This document shows positions 32,171-44,279 of a stretch of DNA of 64,000 bases, piece by piece. Both the position numbers and the translations under genes were made by a program. The DNA comes from Acanthosepion lycidas (Eukaryota; Mollusca; Cephalopoda; Sepiida; Sepiidae): contig OZ010574.1 in assembly GCA_963932145.1 (NCBI GenBank), positions 83,361,549 through 83,425,548 of the forward strand, read 5' to 3'. Every line of letters begins with the position of its first letter. Position 1 is the stretch's first letter. The notes under the pieces are model-generated. The model was not told the DNA's origin and ran no database searches. It saw nothing but the letters and a program-made list of their open reading frames with translations.

Positions 32171-32710
32171 TAGGTCAGATGAAAAATGGAGTATTACTGC
32201 CATATCTTGGCTGGAGTTGTCCAATATTCATTTACCTGTCTTGATAGAGTTCAAAAACATCTACATAGACTTGTGTGTGATGAATTATTTTTCTCCCTAT
32301 AACCCCTTTCTAATAAATGACATGTCACAAGCTTCTTGCTGCTCTATCAATATTTCCATGATATTTGTTCTGATGAGCTACACTCCTTTATCTCACCAGC
32401 CCTGGCCTTTACAACTTGGACCTACCATGCTATGTACACAAGTGTGAATCATCCCCATTCCTTTTATATTACATTAGTAAGAAGTAAGTGCCATTTGGAT
32501 AGTTTCTCTCCAAGAACAGTTGCTTTGTGGAACAGACCCCTGGCAGAATGTTTTCCCAATCACTACAATCTTGACCTTTTCATGTCTAGCATTAACCACT
32601 GTCTTTCTTGCATAACACATGAACTTCTTGCTTTTTCTTATGCTCCTACAACACATACATTAATCCTTTACCTTGACTGGTTTGTATTTGGGTGAATATA
32701 AAAAAAAGAG
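32171..32710 (+). mobile_element. LINE family A, C-terminal end
   Basis: Readable plus-strand blocks are KMEYYCHILAGVVQ, LDRVQKHLHRLVCDEL, LLYQYFHDICSDELHSF and SKCHLDSFSPRTVALWNR, then AECFPNHYNLDLF. They match the 7820 and 61020 copies in the same order. One shift separates two main frames (32217-32447 and 32336-32695). Confidence 0.78.
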
Positions 32711-33790
32711 CCAAAAGTAATGTACTAGCTGTGAGTTGACATAACCCATATGCTAGAGATTGCATTGAGATATAGTCAGACAGAGGGCCATGTTGGCTGG
32801 TGTGTCTTTCACAAAACTGAGTCCAGAGTCATAATAGTGAAATGGAACTCAGAAGAATTTAAAGGTATTGAAAATTTATTGGTTAGAAAATATATTTGTG
32901 CATCAAACATTGATTGTTCGAAAATTGAGTATTAGGATTAAAAGTAATAAAACTCTTTTGGAGTTTGCAAATCTTAATTCTACAGAATAGTGAGCAAGTA
33001 GATTTTTTTTTTATTTCCTTATGAAAATAATTAAATTCAAATTGAGGGAATTCCATAAGAGATTGTAACTACTAAAGAAACAAAAGTTCTGAGAGCTGAG
33101 AATTACAGAAAAAAAAAATTTCTATAAACTAAAATTCCTAATTCAAAAGTAGGTGATTTAATAAGATTTTGGAGATTTGTAACTGCCTGACAGACAACTG
33201 TTCAGAGAGCTGAGAAATACAGAAAACAAATTTTTCTTTCAATGCAAACTTTTCCATTTGGTGTGTAATTTTTCATTTCTGAGGTTTTATAAACTAAAGG
33301 TCATTTCATAATAAATAATCTTATCAGTGAAACAGAAAGAAAACACCTGAAATAATTTTGCATATTCATAAAAATGTGAAAAATATTGGCAGCAAAAACA
33401 GCAGCAAATTTCTACATCCAGTGTTTGACCAAACGAATCTCATCCTGAACATTTGCTTTAGTCATGATTGTTATTATAAATCTTTGCCTTTTTATAATTT
33501 TTCAGTACATTGACTGTTTGGCTCTGTTCCAAGTCAATGTTTATGATGCTAAATTAATACTGAATAAATTCTTATGGCAGGGGAATAATTTGATAATTAT
33601 TTATTATGTTGAATTTACAATCAAAATTTTTATTATGAAAAAAAAATGTAATGATTTTGTTTCAGCTGATTGTTCTATTATTACTTAGTGATGTCATTAC
33701 ATTAAAAACTAATAATATGCAATGTTTATATTTAAAAGTCAAAGTAAGTCAATATATTTACAAAATACTACAAAGTTATTTTCTTTTTCG
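32711..33790. other. AT-rich spacer
   Basis: 33464-33688 has a short plus frame behind a TTTTTCAG acceptor-like site (YIDCLALFQVNVYDAK) but no matching donor or neighbouring exon; not called. Confidence 0.35.
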
Positions 33791-33794
33791 TTTT

Positions 33795-34115
33795 GATGTC
33801 ATGCTTCTTCAGGACTTAGGCAATGATGGTTCTTTCCCAATCCCATTTCTTTATTATCTGTGAATTTCTTAGGAAATATACTAGAGTCTTTGAATGGCTT
33901 TGAGTTCACAACAATTCTCTTCCTAAGCTGGCATCAACCCAAAACCAGGAAGCCAGGTTTGCCATGCTATTTAACCTATAGCTGGGGAGAGAAGACATGG
34001 ATTCTTGCTTTTCACAAAGCAAAGTGCAAAAGTGAACACAACAAACTTAACTGTGATTTGAACTTTGCTGACCAATTCCATTCTCTGCACTAATAGCTAT
34101 TATACCAGTTAAAAA
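33795..34115 (-). mobile_element. SINE family S1, tail type T2
   Basis: Minus strand: head CTGGTATAATAGCTATTAGT with B-box-like AAGTTCAAATC, centre CAAGAATCCATGTCTTCTCT, tail GTTTTGGGTTGATGCC, end CATCATTGCCTAAGTCCTGA. Confidence 0.6.
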
Positions 34116-34185
34116 CACAAGTAACCCTCAGAATATCTATGGAAGATCATAAATCCAACTTCTGATTTACCTTTTCTGTGAAATT

Positions 34186-34525
34186 CCTTGTACTATGTCC
34201 CTTCAGGTCTTTGGTAATCATGAATCTCCACAGCTTCCTTTTCTCTAATATCTATAAACTGTGCATTTCTATGTCTGTTCTTGAAAAATATCGAGTGGTT
34301 TCTTGATGCCTTCTCCATAGTTCAAAATTCATAGTTGTTGTTCTCCTAGATTAATTTCCCACCAATGCCAGAGAGGGCAGACTGCCTTCCTATTTGTCCA
34401 TAGCTGGGGAGAGAAGAGATGGATTTAGGTTTCTCTCAAGGACATTAATGAGAAGAATTTAAACTTCATCTGCCAATTTCATTTTCATTACCAATTACTA
34501 TTATGCCACTTGAGCGTACTCTAAT
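34186..34525 (-). mobile_element. SINE family S1, tail type T2, tandem with previous
   Basis: Minus strand: AAGTGGCATAATAGTAATTG head, AAATCCATCTCTTCTCTCC centre, end ATGATTACCAAAGACCTGAA. Separated from the neighbouring copy by about 70 bp. Confidence 0.6.
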
Positions 34526-34789
34526 TACCAAACCCAATATTAAATTACATTCTACAATTAAGGAACCAGTGTTGGTAAAATTTGAAGAATATGCTTATAT
34601 TTACATTATGATTATGATATGTGAATGTCAGCTGACAATTTTCTATTACTAGAAATATTTAGAAAAAATTATTTTTTAGTGGAGATTTGATTATGAAACT
34701 AGAGATTTGTTCATCATATTATAAATAAATATATATAATAGTATATGTTATATAGGAATAAAGTGTCACTGCCGACACTTGAGTTTGAA

Positions 34790-35110
34790 CATAGATTGCC
34801 AGTGAGCAAACACAGGTGATCCCATTATTGAATTAAGTAGACTATGTGACCATTGAGGAAACACATAAGTAGGAAGTTGTGCAACATCTAATTGATCGTT
34901 ATTTCTACTCTATCCTCTATTAATATATGGGCCGCTATTCTCTACACTATTTACTGTACTATTCTTCTATTCAGATCACTATATGGATTACTATTCAAGC
35001 AAGTATTATTGAGAAAGTTCTGTTAGTGATATTTGAAGGCGTCTGACACCAGCATTGTTCAGTGGTGTACTATAAGTTGTATCTGTGAATAAAAAGTCTC
35101 TGCTACAATG
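34790..35110 (+). mobile_element. LTR-like segment, family L2 (copy 1)
   Basis: Aligns with 53655-53990 through GTGATCCCATTATTGAATTA, ACATAAGTAGG, TGTGCAACATCTAATTG and a CTATT-rich stretch to a poly(A) signal (GTGAATAAAAAG). The order upstream region, short repeats, AATAAA is LTR-like; no tips or target duplication could be fixed. Confidence 0.4.
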
Positions 35111-35784
35111 AGCATTACAAAAGTGGCAATGAGTATCCATTGGCATCACAAAAATGGCAATGAGTGTTCATTGACATCACACAAATATAATTATTAATAT
35201 TTTAATGTCAGATACATAAAGATTTCCATGGGTCATAAGAAATATATAAACTCCAAAGAGAAACATGATACAAGTTATTTTGTGATGGAAACAAAGTGTA
35301 AAGGACTGGGAAAATGTTGAATAGAGATCAAAGAACTGTTAAAAGAAAGAGAAACTGAAAGCATTTTCAAGATGGAAACAAGCTTTAAAAATAATGCAAA
35401 CAAAAATAAGAAAAAATAAAATGGTAATAACACTGTTAACATGATTTTTCTCCTTGGGTAGCAACTATTATTTCCTATTTATTTATGCCTATAAAGTATG
35501 AAAAATGTCTAATATTTCCTTTAAACTTTGCTTTTGTGAACAAGATAATAATATTTCTGAAATTTACATATTCCCATTGGGAAAACTGTCAAATGTGAAT
35601 ATTCATAGTTATGCAAATTAAGAACAAAATGACATATGATTCAAAGGTAGCATTTATGTATTCTAAGATTGAACAAGGCAGACCACAAAAAATTTAGTAG
35701 TTTTTCACAATTTACACTTATACTGTAAATTACTTTTATGAATCAGCCCCCAAATATAGTCTCCCATCATGTTTTCATTATATA
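35111..35784. other. A-rich spacer
   Basis: Starts with a diverged duplication, AAAAGTGGCAATGAGTATCC and AAAATGGCAATGAGTGTTC (35130-35175). Nothing else recognised. Confidence 0.4.
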
Positions 35785-36965
35785 ATCCTTGGTAGGAGCA
35801 TTCAAAGGCCAGTATATCCGGCTGGAAGTGTTTGACATCATGTTCTCCATGAAATTATCAGGATATGGACTTCCTGCAGCTCATTTTGTTATAGTTCTTC
35901 ACCAGGGTTTAAGCAAGCTCCACATAGCTTTTAGCCAGGTGATTACCCCAGGAAACCCCAAACCACTGCCACAAAGCTGTTCCATGCTGCTTTGTCCATA
36001 TTAGTGAACTTCTTGGGAATTACTTACACTCTATAATCTTTTTTATTTGTTGTCCAATGAGGACACAGGCTTTGAATTTTGTTTCAGAGAGCCTAGGGAA
36101 GAAGTCTTGAGGGTATTTGAAGGCTGCAGATGCCTTATCTAAAGCTGTGAGAAAATTGTTTCAGAAGTTCCAATTTTAAATGCAGTGGAGAAAACAATAC
36201 TTTCTGGGGTCCAACAGTGGCTCCCATTTTTACATTGAACTCTGTCCACTGTGGCCAGTCCCACATGTCGTAGTGTGATGCATTGTCTATGCAATTCCAA
36301 AGGCAGAGAATCTTGGTAAGGAAGGCCACCATTTTGGAGTTTCCAATAACCTCCCAACTGCACTCTTCATATTTCAAGAAACTAACAAGATCTTGTGTAT
36401 TCCTCTTTGAGCTTCACTGAATGAGTTAGAGGAAGAGATGTTCCCATTATGAAGCAGCATGGCTTCAAGGCTCCTGAATGACTTGTTGAGGAAGAGCCAC
36501 CACTGGCTGGGGTTACAGGTGATTTGAATTGTCTTAAACAGACCGTTTACAGAAGCAAAGCCCATCTTGATAGGTGAAAAAGCTTGGAAAAAACACTGGT
36601 GACCCTTCCTCTGACCTGTGACTTGTACACTTTCTTCTAACAAATTCCACTGCTTGAGGCTCAACATCAAAAGCTTAGCATTGGACTTTGTGAGACCAAT
36701 GTCTCTGATCAGTTCATTGAGGCCTTTTTGGTTGGGGTAGTATAAGTTTCTCTCTTCAGCTGTGCCTCTGTAACCAGAATTGATGTTTTCTTATGAGGAC
36801 ATCTGCTCTCTCTTTGGAGGAGTGGATATGGAGAGCTCAGGGCAGTGTGGCAGGCATTGAGGTAATAGATTACAGAATGTCTGGATATATGATAGCAGCC
36901 ACATTCATACCAGCTTAATGTTTGGATGGGTCCACCATACAGAAAAAAGCAATTGCTTGAGTGGT
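35785..36965 (-). pseudogene. Decayed copy of a dispersed uncharacterised invertebrate gene family
   Basis: On the minus strand a whole protein plan is readable through stops and shifts, in order: CFFCMVDPSK (near 36940), YYPNQKGLNELIRDIGLTKS, LKQWNLLEESVQVTGQRKGH (about 36600-36660), CNPSQWWLF (near 36500), AMLLHNGN, EECSWEVIGNSKMVAFLT (near 36340), HYDMWDWPQWTEFNV, SPLHLKLELLKQF (near 36170), FPKKFTNMDKAAWNSFVAVV (near 35990) and traces of GACLNPGEEL. From memory, such proteins occur in high copy in arthropods, hydra and molluscs. Their activity is not known to me; I do not assign one. The family may be a transposon gene. No repeats marking element ends were found. The plus-strand frame at 35789-36004 is its shadow. 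Confidence 0.72.
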
Positions 36966-37323
36966 CAGTTCGTTCCCTAAAAATTCAAGGAATTGTGAAT
37001 TTCATGGCATTATATTTCCCTCTGTACCATCCTGCAAAAGAGGAAAATAAAAATATGAGTACAAAAATACAAGTATATTTCTCTAAATGGTATTGAAAAA
37101 TACCAAAACTTTTATAATTAAAAATTCCACTATCCAAACAAACAAAATATTCCATCTTTTTTTGAGTTCGCAGGTGAAATGAAATGCCTGGGTTCATCTA
37201 CCTACACCTCACACATTTCAGCAGATGTTGTGACAGACTATTTTTTCACTTTTTCTTGATAAATTCACCACAGACATAACAAAATGCATGAAAAATTGAG
37301 TAATAAGTATATAGATATTTATT

Positions 37324-37327
<4 letters not shown>
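36966..37327. other. AT-rich spacer
   Basis: No recognised feature. Confidence 0.35.
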
Positions 37328-37393
<66 letters not shown>

Positions 37394-37616
37394 GTATGTA
37401 TTCCATATATTTTGGTATCATATTTTCATTTAAACATCTCTGATTAAACAATTTAGATATGTTTTGTTTGCTTATTTTCAATATCAAATAATTAAAGTGC
37501 CATGGTACCTTGCTTGCTCTGTTTAATCATGAAATAACAAAGCTTATACGTGATTACAAAAGCATATTATTGAAAAATAAACAAGCACAACATGTCTAAA
37601 TTGTTTAATCAGACAT

Positions 37617-37664
<48 letters not shown>

Positions 37665-37704
37665 CAAAAGGACTTCAGCAGACTAAAATAATATCATTGA
37701 TGGA

Positions 37705-37743
<39 letters not shown>

Positions 37744-37801
37744 ATGTGTGTGTGTGGTGGGAGCAAAATATACATAAAAACTGTCAAAATATTTTTAAAA
37801 T

Positions 37802-37847
<46 letters not shown>

Positions 37848-37848
37848 A
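37328..37848. repeat. Four compound microsatellites
   Basis: TA then TATG at 37328-37400; TA 37619-37662; TA then GT 37708-37760; TA then GA 37802-37848. The second starts directly after AACATGTCTAAATTG...CAGACATGTTTA (37588-37620), a diverged copy of the palindrome end at 17166-17285. Confidence 0.9.
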
Positions 37849-38590
37849 AATATACATATGGATAGAAAAATTGAGAGAGAGAGAGTGAGTCTTATTTATG
37901 GATATTTATTCTTAGAAATTATGATATCATGAAGGAGGCAGTTTTCAACATTCACCATCTCCCTTCTGATCTTATAAAAGTTCACAATTTGAAAATTAAG
38001 TTTCTAGCATCATGTCTTTTTCAAAAGAAATTATTTTAATATGCTTGTCAACTGTATGGTTTATGGAGTACAGTCTCTTTGTTTTCTTTTGAACAATTCT
38101 TTTTAAGATAATTTTTTCTATTTATTTAAACTAATTGTCCTTCATGATTTCAATTAACACTAATAATGTTCATTATTTTGCATTTTATTGTCATTAGCAA
38201 GGACTCTCTTCTTTGAATTCATCATTAACCTTAGCTAATTTTAATTTCTCTTATTTGTTTAGCAGTTAATTAAATTTGCATGAGAAAGTAACTGACGAAT
38301 ATAATAATGAAATAAACAGGTGATCTTTAAAAATCTAATAACTTGAAACTTGTATGAAATTCCTCTTTCTTATTTTTTGGTTTCTTATCACTCATACTCC
38401 GAAAAATCAAGTGCTTTTTCACTTTCTCATCTATAAAAATGGAATGAAATTATTTGAATCTCAAGAAATAGATAAATGTATTTTTGCTCATGAAGACATC
38501 ACATGTAACTCAAAGAAAACATACTGACATAATTAAGATGTTAACTTTCTACACTATTTCAAACATAAGGTTAGGAAGGAAACTCCCATT
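37849..38590. other. AT-rich spacer
   Basis: No recognised feature. Confidence 0.35.
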
Positions 38591-38886
38591 AAATGTGGAA
38601 TTTTTATTTTAAAATGTATATTAGACTATTTTCCATAATTCTGCTATACATGTTTCTGGCTTTGTGACCTTCTTCAAGCAAAGAATAGATATTTCTACAG
38701 ATTATAAACATGAATTTTTCATGTGGTAGTGATTCAAAAACTTTTTTGAATCACTACCACACAACAATTCATGTGTGGAAATAAGTACTCTTTACTTGAA
38801 GAAGATCATGGAACCAGGAACTTGTGTAGCAGAATTATGAAAAATAGAGTATAATATATATTTTAAAATAAAAAAAATCCACATTT
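38591..38886. mobile_element. Foldback element with ~145-bp arms
   Basis: The left arm (AAATGTGGAATTTTTATTTT at the outer end, GTGGTAGTGATTCAAAA at the centre) is matched in inverse by the right arm down to AAATCCACATTT at 38875-38886, with roughly one difference per 8-10 bp and small indels. The centre is almost loopless at about 38739. No coding capacity: a palindromic MITE or an inverted duplication. Confidence 0.8.
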
Positions 38887-38914
38887 CAGCCAAAAACGTT
38901 TGCAGTTTATCTTC

Positions 38915-38921
<7 letters not shown>

Positions 38922-38962
<41 letters not shown>
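38922..38962. repeat. (TA)n array
   Basis: About 41 bp; flanked by AGCCAAAA (near 38889) and TTTTGGCT (near 38973) in inverted orientation. Confidence 0.85.
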
Positions 38963-38964
<2 letters not shown>

Positions 38965-39204
38965 AAAGTGGACTTTTGGCTAAATTATATATGCTGGTTA
39001 TTAGTGCATTATGAGTAGCAAGGTCTGTTGTATTATCCTAATGGTTATTGGGTAAGTGGTAACAGTTATGTTTCAAATTATTCTAGAGTCTATTGAGTAA
39101 GAATTATTTGGGATATGAATGCAGTTATGTGTAGCTATTTTATAATTTTGTTTGTTAAACACATCTGAATATGATATTAGAATGGAAGCTAAAAAATCAC
39201 ACAA

Positions 39205-41870
39205 ACTTTAGACCTAGACAACCAAATAAATTACATCACTAAATCACAAGCATTCATTATACTAAAAGACCACAGAGAAAACTTCAAATTAAACACAACA
39301 TGCAGACTCATAAACCCAACTAAAAGTGAACGAGGTAAAATAAGACTAGAAAGAATTAACTCAGAACTAAGGACAAAGTTTGGAGTAAACCAGTGGAAAA
39401 ACACAAAAAACAACTATAGACTGGTTCTGCAACATATCAAGTATAATTGCAAATTTATGCAACTAGATATAATAGATTTCTACCCTCCTATGACCAAACC
39501 CATGTTCAATAAGGTCATCTCCATAGAACAAATAAAAATAACTACAAACGAAGTAAAAATCAGTAAGCAATGCTGAAAATCACTATTATTTGAAAATGAA
39601 GACATGTGACTAAAGAAAGAACCCTTCAGTATAAAAATGGGAAGTTTTGATGGTGCAGTAACCTGTGAGCTGATAAGTATAGATTTACTGTATGGTCTAA
39701 GTAAATTAATCAATAAAAATTTGTCCTCTAAAGGGATGTATGTCTCATAATCCCAGTGGCAACTCTGGGGCTTCATGCTTGTTGGACCTGGCCCAAGTGA
39801 GTCAACATTCAGGTATATCTATTTCAAAGCAGCAAAAATCTTTCATAATGTGTCATTTTCATTCTTGACTTCAGCTGGATCCAAAATTAATTGTTTTAAC
39901 TCTGTGCTTCAGAATATTGACCAAATTTCATTGATATTGTACATAATAAAGTAGAAAGAAAGAAAAAACAAACAAAGTGAAAAAAGAATGAAATAAAATT
40001 AACATGGCTAGTAAGACTGCCTAAAACTGGAGACATACTTAATAGGCAATGTATTTCTTGTTTTAATTTAATAAATATTTTTTAAAAATTTCCAATGACT
40101 TGTATGTCCTGTTTTTCAAAGAAAACATTTTTATTTCAATTTATTGTTTTCAAATGTCCATTTTAAATAATTTATTCCATACAGTATAAGGATTTTGTAT
40201 TTTGTATCAATTGAAAAAAGACAAATTAAATTTAGCTCAACTTAAAGTCAGCAAAAATCAAAGAAAGTGGCAGTCTTAACTTAACAAATAGAGCATTGAA
40301 TTGAGGAGTGTGACCAGAGTAGTGTTAAGTAAATATGATATCAGTCAGCAGTACTGATCATAAACGTACAATAAATTAAACTAAAAATTCAGAAACAGAG
40401 AGATACATAAACACACTAATTATGTTTATGTACATACCCACAGACACATATACATGCAAACTGACCTACACACAATGTTCTTGACTTTAAAAAAAGGAAG
40501 ACACCTCTATCTATGCCCTTAGCCTCAGTCAGTGAAATATATATTTCTACTTTCTAATTCTCCAACAACTATTCCTATCTCTACCATCAGTGACTTGATA
40601 ACCAGGCTATAAAACAATAAGAAAATGGAAAGGGAGCAATGAACAAATATATCAAAGACTTTGTTCTCATTTTCTTTTCTTACATTTCTGGAAAAAACTT
40701 TTTAAATAAATGTTTATTTTTATATAATTATTAAAATTTATATTAAAATACCAAAATGTGTTTTTTTTTAATTTCATACACAGAGATTTTTTAAAATTAT
40801 TATTTTAGCATCTAAGTTATGCCAATAGAATATTTTGTTAAAGATTGTAATGAGCCTGACAAACATTGATGACCTAGAGTCACCATTACATAATCCTAAG
40901 AAACTGTAAACATACAAAACCAGAAAAAACAAAACATAATTTTTTTTTTAAATATGGGATTCAAGATAGATATATAAACAAACCTGAAAGAAGTAGATTT
41001 CCTACATGTCACACTCAACCTAAGAAAAGTTACATATTAACAATATACGAAACCCAACAAAAAACCTGTTTACATAAACCACCTACTAGAAATAATCAAA
41101 CAGATCCCACAATCAATTAACTGCAAGTTATCTGACATTGCTTCTAAGAAAACTCTCTTAAATGAAGCCAAAAAAAGATTATTGCACAGCCCAAGTAGTG
41201 GATTTTTGGACACACTCGTATATACAACACATTACAAAAAAGGAATAGAAACATCATATGGTTTAACCCACCATACAAAAAAAACATGAAGTCAAACTTG
41301 GGAAAAATATTTATACACAACACCCCACCTATCAAGTACTCTCCATGAGATATTCAACAAAAACACAGTAAAAATCAGCTACAGTTGCACTGAGAACATG
41401 ATGCATATAATAAAAAACACTCCCCCTGTAATTGCAGAGCAAAGAATGAATGTCTCTTAAATCCCAATTGCTTGCAAAACAGCATAATAGACCAAGTCCC
41501 TGTAAAATCAGCACATAATGAAGGAAAAATATACATAGGTGTATCTGAAGGACTCCGGAGAAAGAGGACCTGCTCACACAAAACATCCTTTGCATATAGT
41601 AAATACACAAACATATATGGGAAATTAAAAACAAAAAACAAATTATCCCCAAAATCTCATGGAAAATAAAGTAAACAGCATCAGCCTACAATAATAAATC
41701 CCAAAACTGTAAATTCTGTCTGAAGTAGAAAATAGAAAATCACCTTCATAGACAAACACAAAAAACAAACTTTAGCTACATTGCTTAAAAATGAATACTT
41801 TTTAAAATACCAACATGAAAAATGCAAATATATGCAACTATATACAATGCAGATAATGTAACATACTTTA
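39205..41870 (+). pseudogene. Penelope-like element 1: RT and GIY-YIG endonuclease, interrupted
   Basis: The RT part at 39270-39680 reads RLINPTKSE, VNQWKNTKNN, CKFMQLDIIDFYPP, KSLLFENED and MGSFDGAVTCELI (39637-39675). The catalytic Y-x-D-D box is not found. About 1.1 kb of unrelated AT-rich DNA follows, then the frame resumes at about 40965 with LKEVDFLHVTLNLR, PVYINHLLEIIKQIPQS, LHEIFNKNTVKISYSC, and the GIY-YIG region IYIGVSEGL (about 41526-41552) with CSHKTSF. A C-terminal SQNCKFCL knuckle-like motif lies near 41700. The combination of RT and GIY-YIG nuclease marks an endonuclease-bearing Penelope-like element. It belongs to a different lineage from the copy at 17.4 kb. Many stops; not functional. 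Confidence 0.8.
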
Positions 41871-42600
41871 GACAAAGTTAATACTTTAAACTAAGCAAAT
41901 TTACATAATAACCCTTGAAAAAAAACAAACAAAAAATCTAAGTAAGCAAATTGTGAAACTACGAATATACGCATAAACACAAGTAAATGTAATAATAATA
42001 AACAGCAATAAATAATCAGCAATTCATTAATAAATGATGAGCCAAAAGTTAAAACACAGCACTATAAAATAGCTACAAATAAAAATATTCTGATCCACAG
42101 TTATTCTTACTCATCAACATCTAGAATAATTCCAAACATAACCATTACTGCCTACCCAATAATGGTCAGTATAATAGAATGGACCTTGACACTCATAATA
42201 CATTATTGACCAGCATATATAAATAGTCAAGCCAAAACACATATTGTGTGTGTTTGTGATATTTTTCACAGAGCATACAGATACTACACTCTGATCCTGG
42301 GCAGAAGAGTCAGGAAATAAGACTTCAATACAAGGCAGAGTGTAGAAGTGCACTGATTCAGAAATTTTAAAAAATTGTCATTTTTTTTTGTGGGTATTAT
42401 ATATTTATTTATTTTAAATACAAATTTCCTCCAAGAATAACATTTGAGGAATAGGAAATAATTTTCAATAAAAAAATTCAGCAATGTCTTAGAAATTGCT
42501 TTGTTTACATTTTTAATTAAAAGAATTTTGCTGGTATGGGTGTTCAAGAAGATTTGAATGAGAGAATGTGCATTCTTCAAAAAGTATAATTGAAACTTGC
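41871..42600. other. AT-rich spacer after Penelope-like element
   Basis: May include the element's 3' region. No further motif. Confidence 0.35.
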
Positions 42601-42840
42601 TGGGTTGTGATGCACTCTGTGACCAAGTGGTTTAAATTATGTCGGATTATTTCCCTTACAAAGGGGGGTGCAGTTTTGAACACACATTTTCTTTAAGTTT
42701 CTTTAATTCACATGGTAGACATAATTTGCATTGTCTAAAACAGAAAAACAAAAATTGGGTCATTTACTCAAAAATGGGTATCCACAAAATAACTTTTGGA
42801 GTTGCAGGAAATAAATACATAGGCATATAATAGGTTTCAG
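42601..42840 (+). mobile_element. Possible tRNA-derived SINE, unclassified
   Basis: CTGTGACCAAGTGGTTTAAA resembles an A box; the expected B box (GCAGTTTTGAACAC) is poor. No second copy seen in the window. Confidence 0.35.
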
Positions 42841-43819
42841 TCAGTCAAGGCTTACAAAAGATGTAGCAACCATTTCTTTTTTTGGCAAGCAACCTGGCAA
42901 TAAGGCAAAATTTAAGGGGCACAAAGCCTCGATTTTTCCATGATGATAACTACTCTATCCACTCCAGTGAAGTAATCCATTTTCTGTAAAATTATATTTA
43001 CTTTGAGAAACAAATATTTGTTTTTATTGTATCTGTTGCAAACTGAAAAGATTCCAAATATGAGATAATGTTTGGCTGCTCTTTTTGTTTGCAATAATGA
43101 CACTTACACAATGAGGCTGCCCATAACTGAACTGTATTTAATGGTGGCCGCTTGAGGGAATTTAATTAGGTTGACATGTTCCAAGTATATTTAATATTGT
43201 GAGCATAGCAGCAAACAAAGCACATAGAAACCAGCCTGTTGTTCCTGGAACTAGTTTTGTGTTACCTGCAATTGACAAACCTTAAGAAACCATTAGATTG
43301 CAGTTGCTGAGCACTGTCTGCCTCATGCTGGTTGGTCAGAACTGCCCTCTTTGGCAGGTGGATGATGAACCAATGATTGGCAATATCTAGTACAGTTAGA
43401 ATGATACTGTGGACTATTTGGCTAATGCTGGCATTCTAATGCTTTGGCTTTTCATGGGATCAGGTGCTAGTCAAACCAGGGAGTATTACTGCTGATACAC
43501 AATGACAGTTTGGCACTAAAATCCAGCACAGACAACAAAAAGACAGTGAGTTTTCATTGACTCCAACAATGATGATGATGAGGCAATAGTAGTTCTGTTG
43601 GTCAGACACTGCATAAAAATTTAGATGCAATTTAATATGGGTTTCTCCTTGCATCTTTTGTTGGCCTGCACAATTAGCACAACTTGCTGATTTTTGTTCA
43701 GAATTTCTTGTATACTATTGCTGCTGTTTCAGGAGAAAAACCTAATGCAGAAATAGTGTTTCATCTGCATTGTTATCTTTTATCCCCATCCTATAACTGC
43801 CACAGTTACACTACCCCTG
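42841..43819. other. Spacer of mixed complexity
   Basis: 43190-43650 is less AT-rich than its surroundings and has no long frame. Nothing recognised. Confidence 0.35.
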
Positions 43820-44160
43820 TACTTATTACATCACATAAAAATCATCTATTTGAGCTCATTTCTATTGTTTCTCAAGTACACAGTTGAAATTACTAGATGT
43901 GGCCATAAGTTTCATGCTAACAGTTTCTTCTCTCACACTTCTTACTTGTGGAACTATCTTCCAGCTTCTTGCTTTCCAGACAATTTTGATCTTCAAAAAT
44001 TTCAATGTATTATCAAGCATTATCATTTGTCTTCTTAAGTCCTGTTCTTTTATCATTCTCTCTACTTAATAAAGTTTTTCTTTTTTTCATAATCTTAAGC
44101 ACTAAGTATCTTCTTGTGTATTTGTGCCTTTATTGCCTTTCTTTGGGTATAAAACAAATT
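43820..44160 (+). mobile_element. LINE family D, C-terminal end
   Basis: SHTSYLWNYLPASCF and PDNFDLQKFQCIIKHYHL (43850-44038) are well kept. The 3' end TTTATTGCCTTTCTTTGGG plus GTATAAAAC fits the family D end. Confidence 0.78.
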
Positions 44161-44279
44161 ATGCAGCCCTTACAAGGGCAATCATAAAGAACTAGAGATC
44201 CTATGATGATTTTTATTGGGGTATATGTTTTTAACAACATATCAGGATGACCCATGCAGACACATAAAGAAAACTGTCG

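Noticed and set aside
35789..36004. 71-codon plus-strand frame
   Set aside because: Antisense to the decayed gene family copy on the minus strand.
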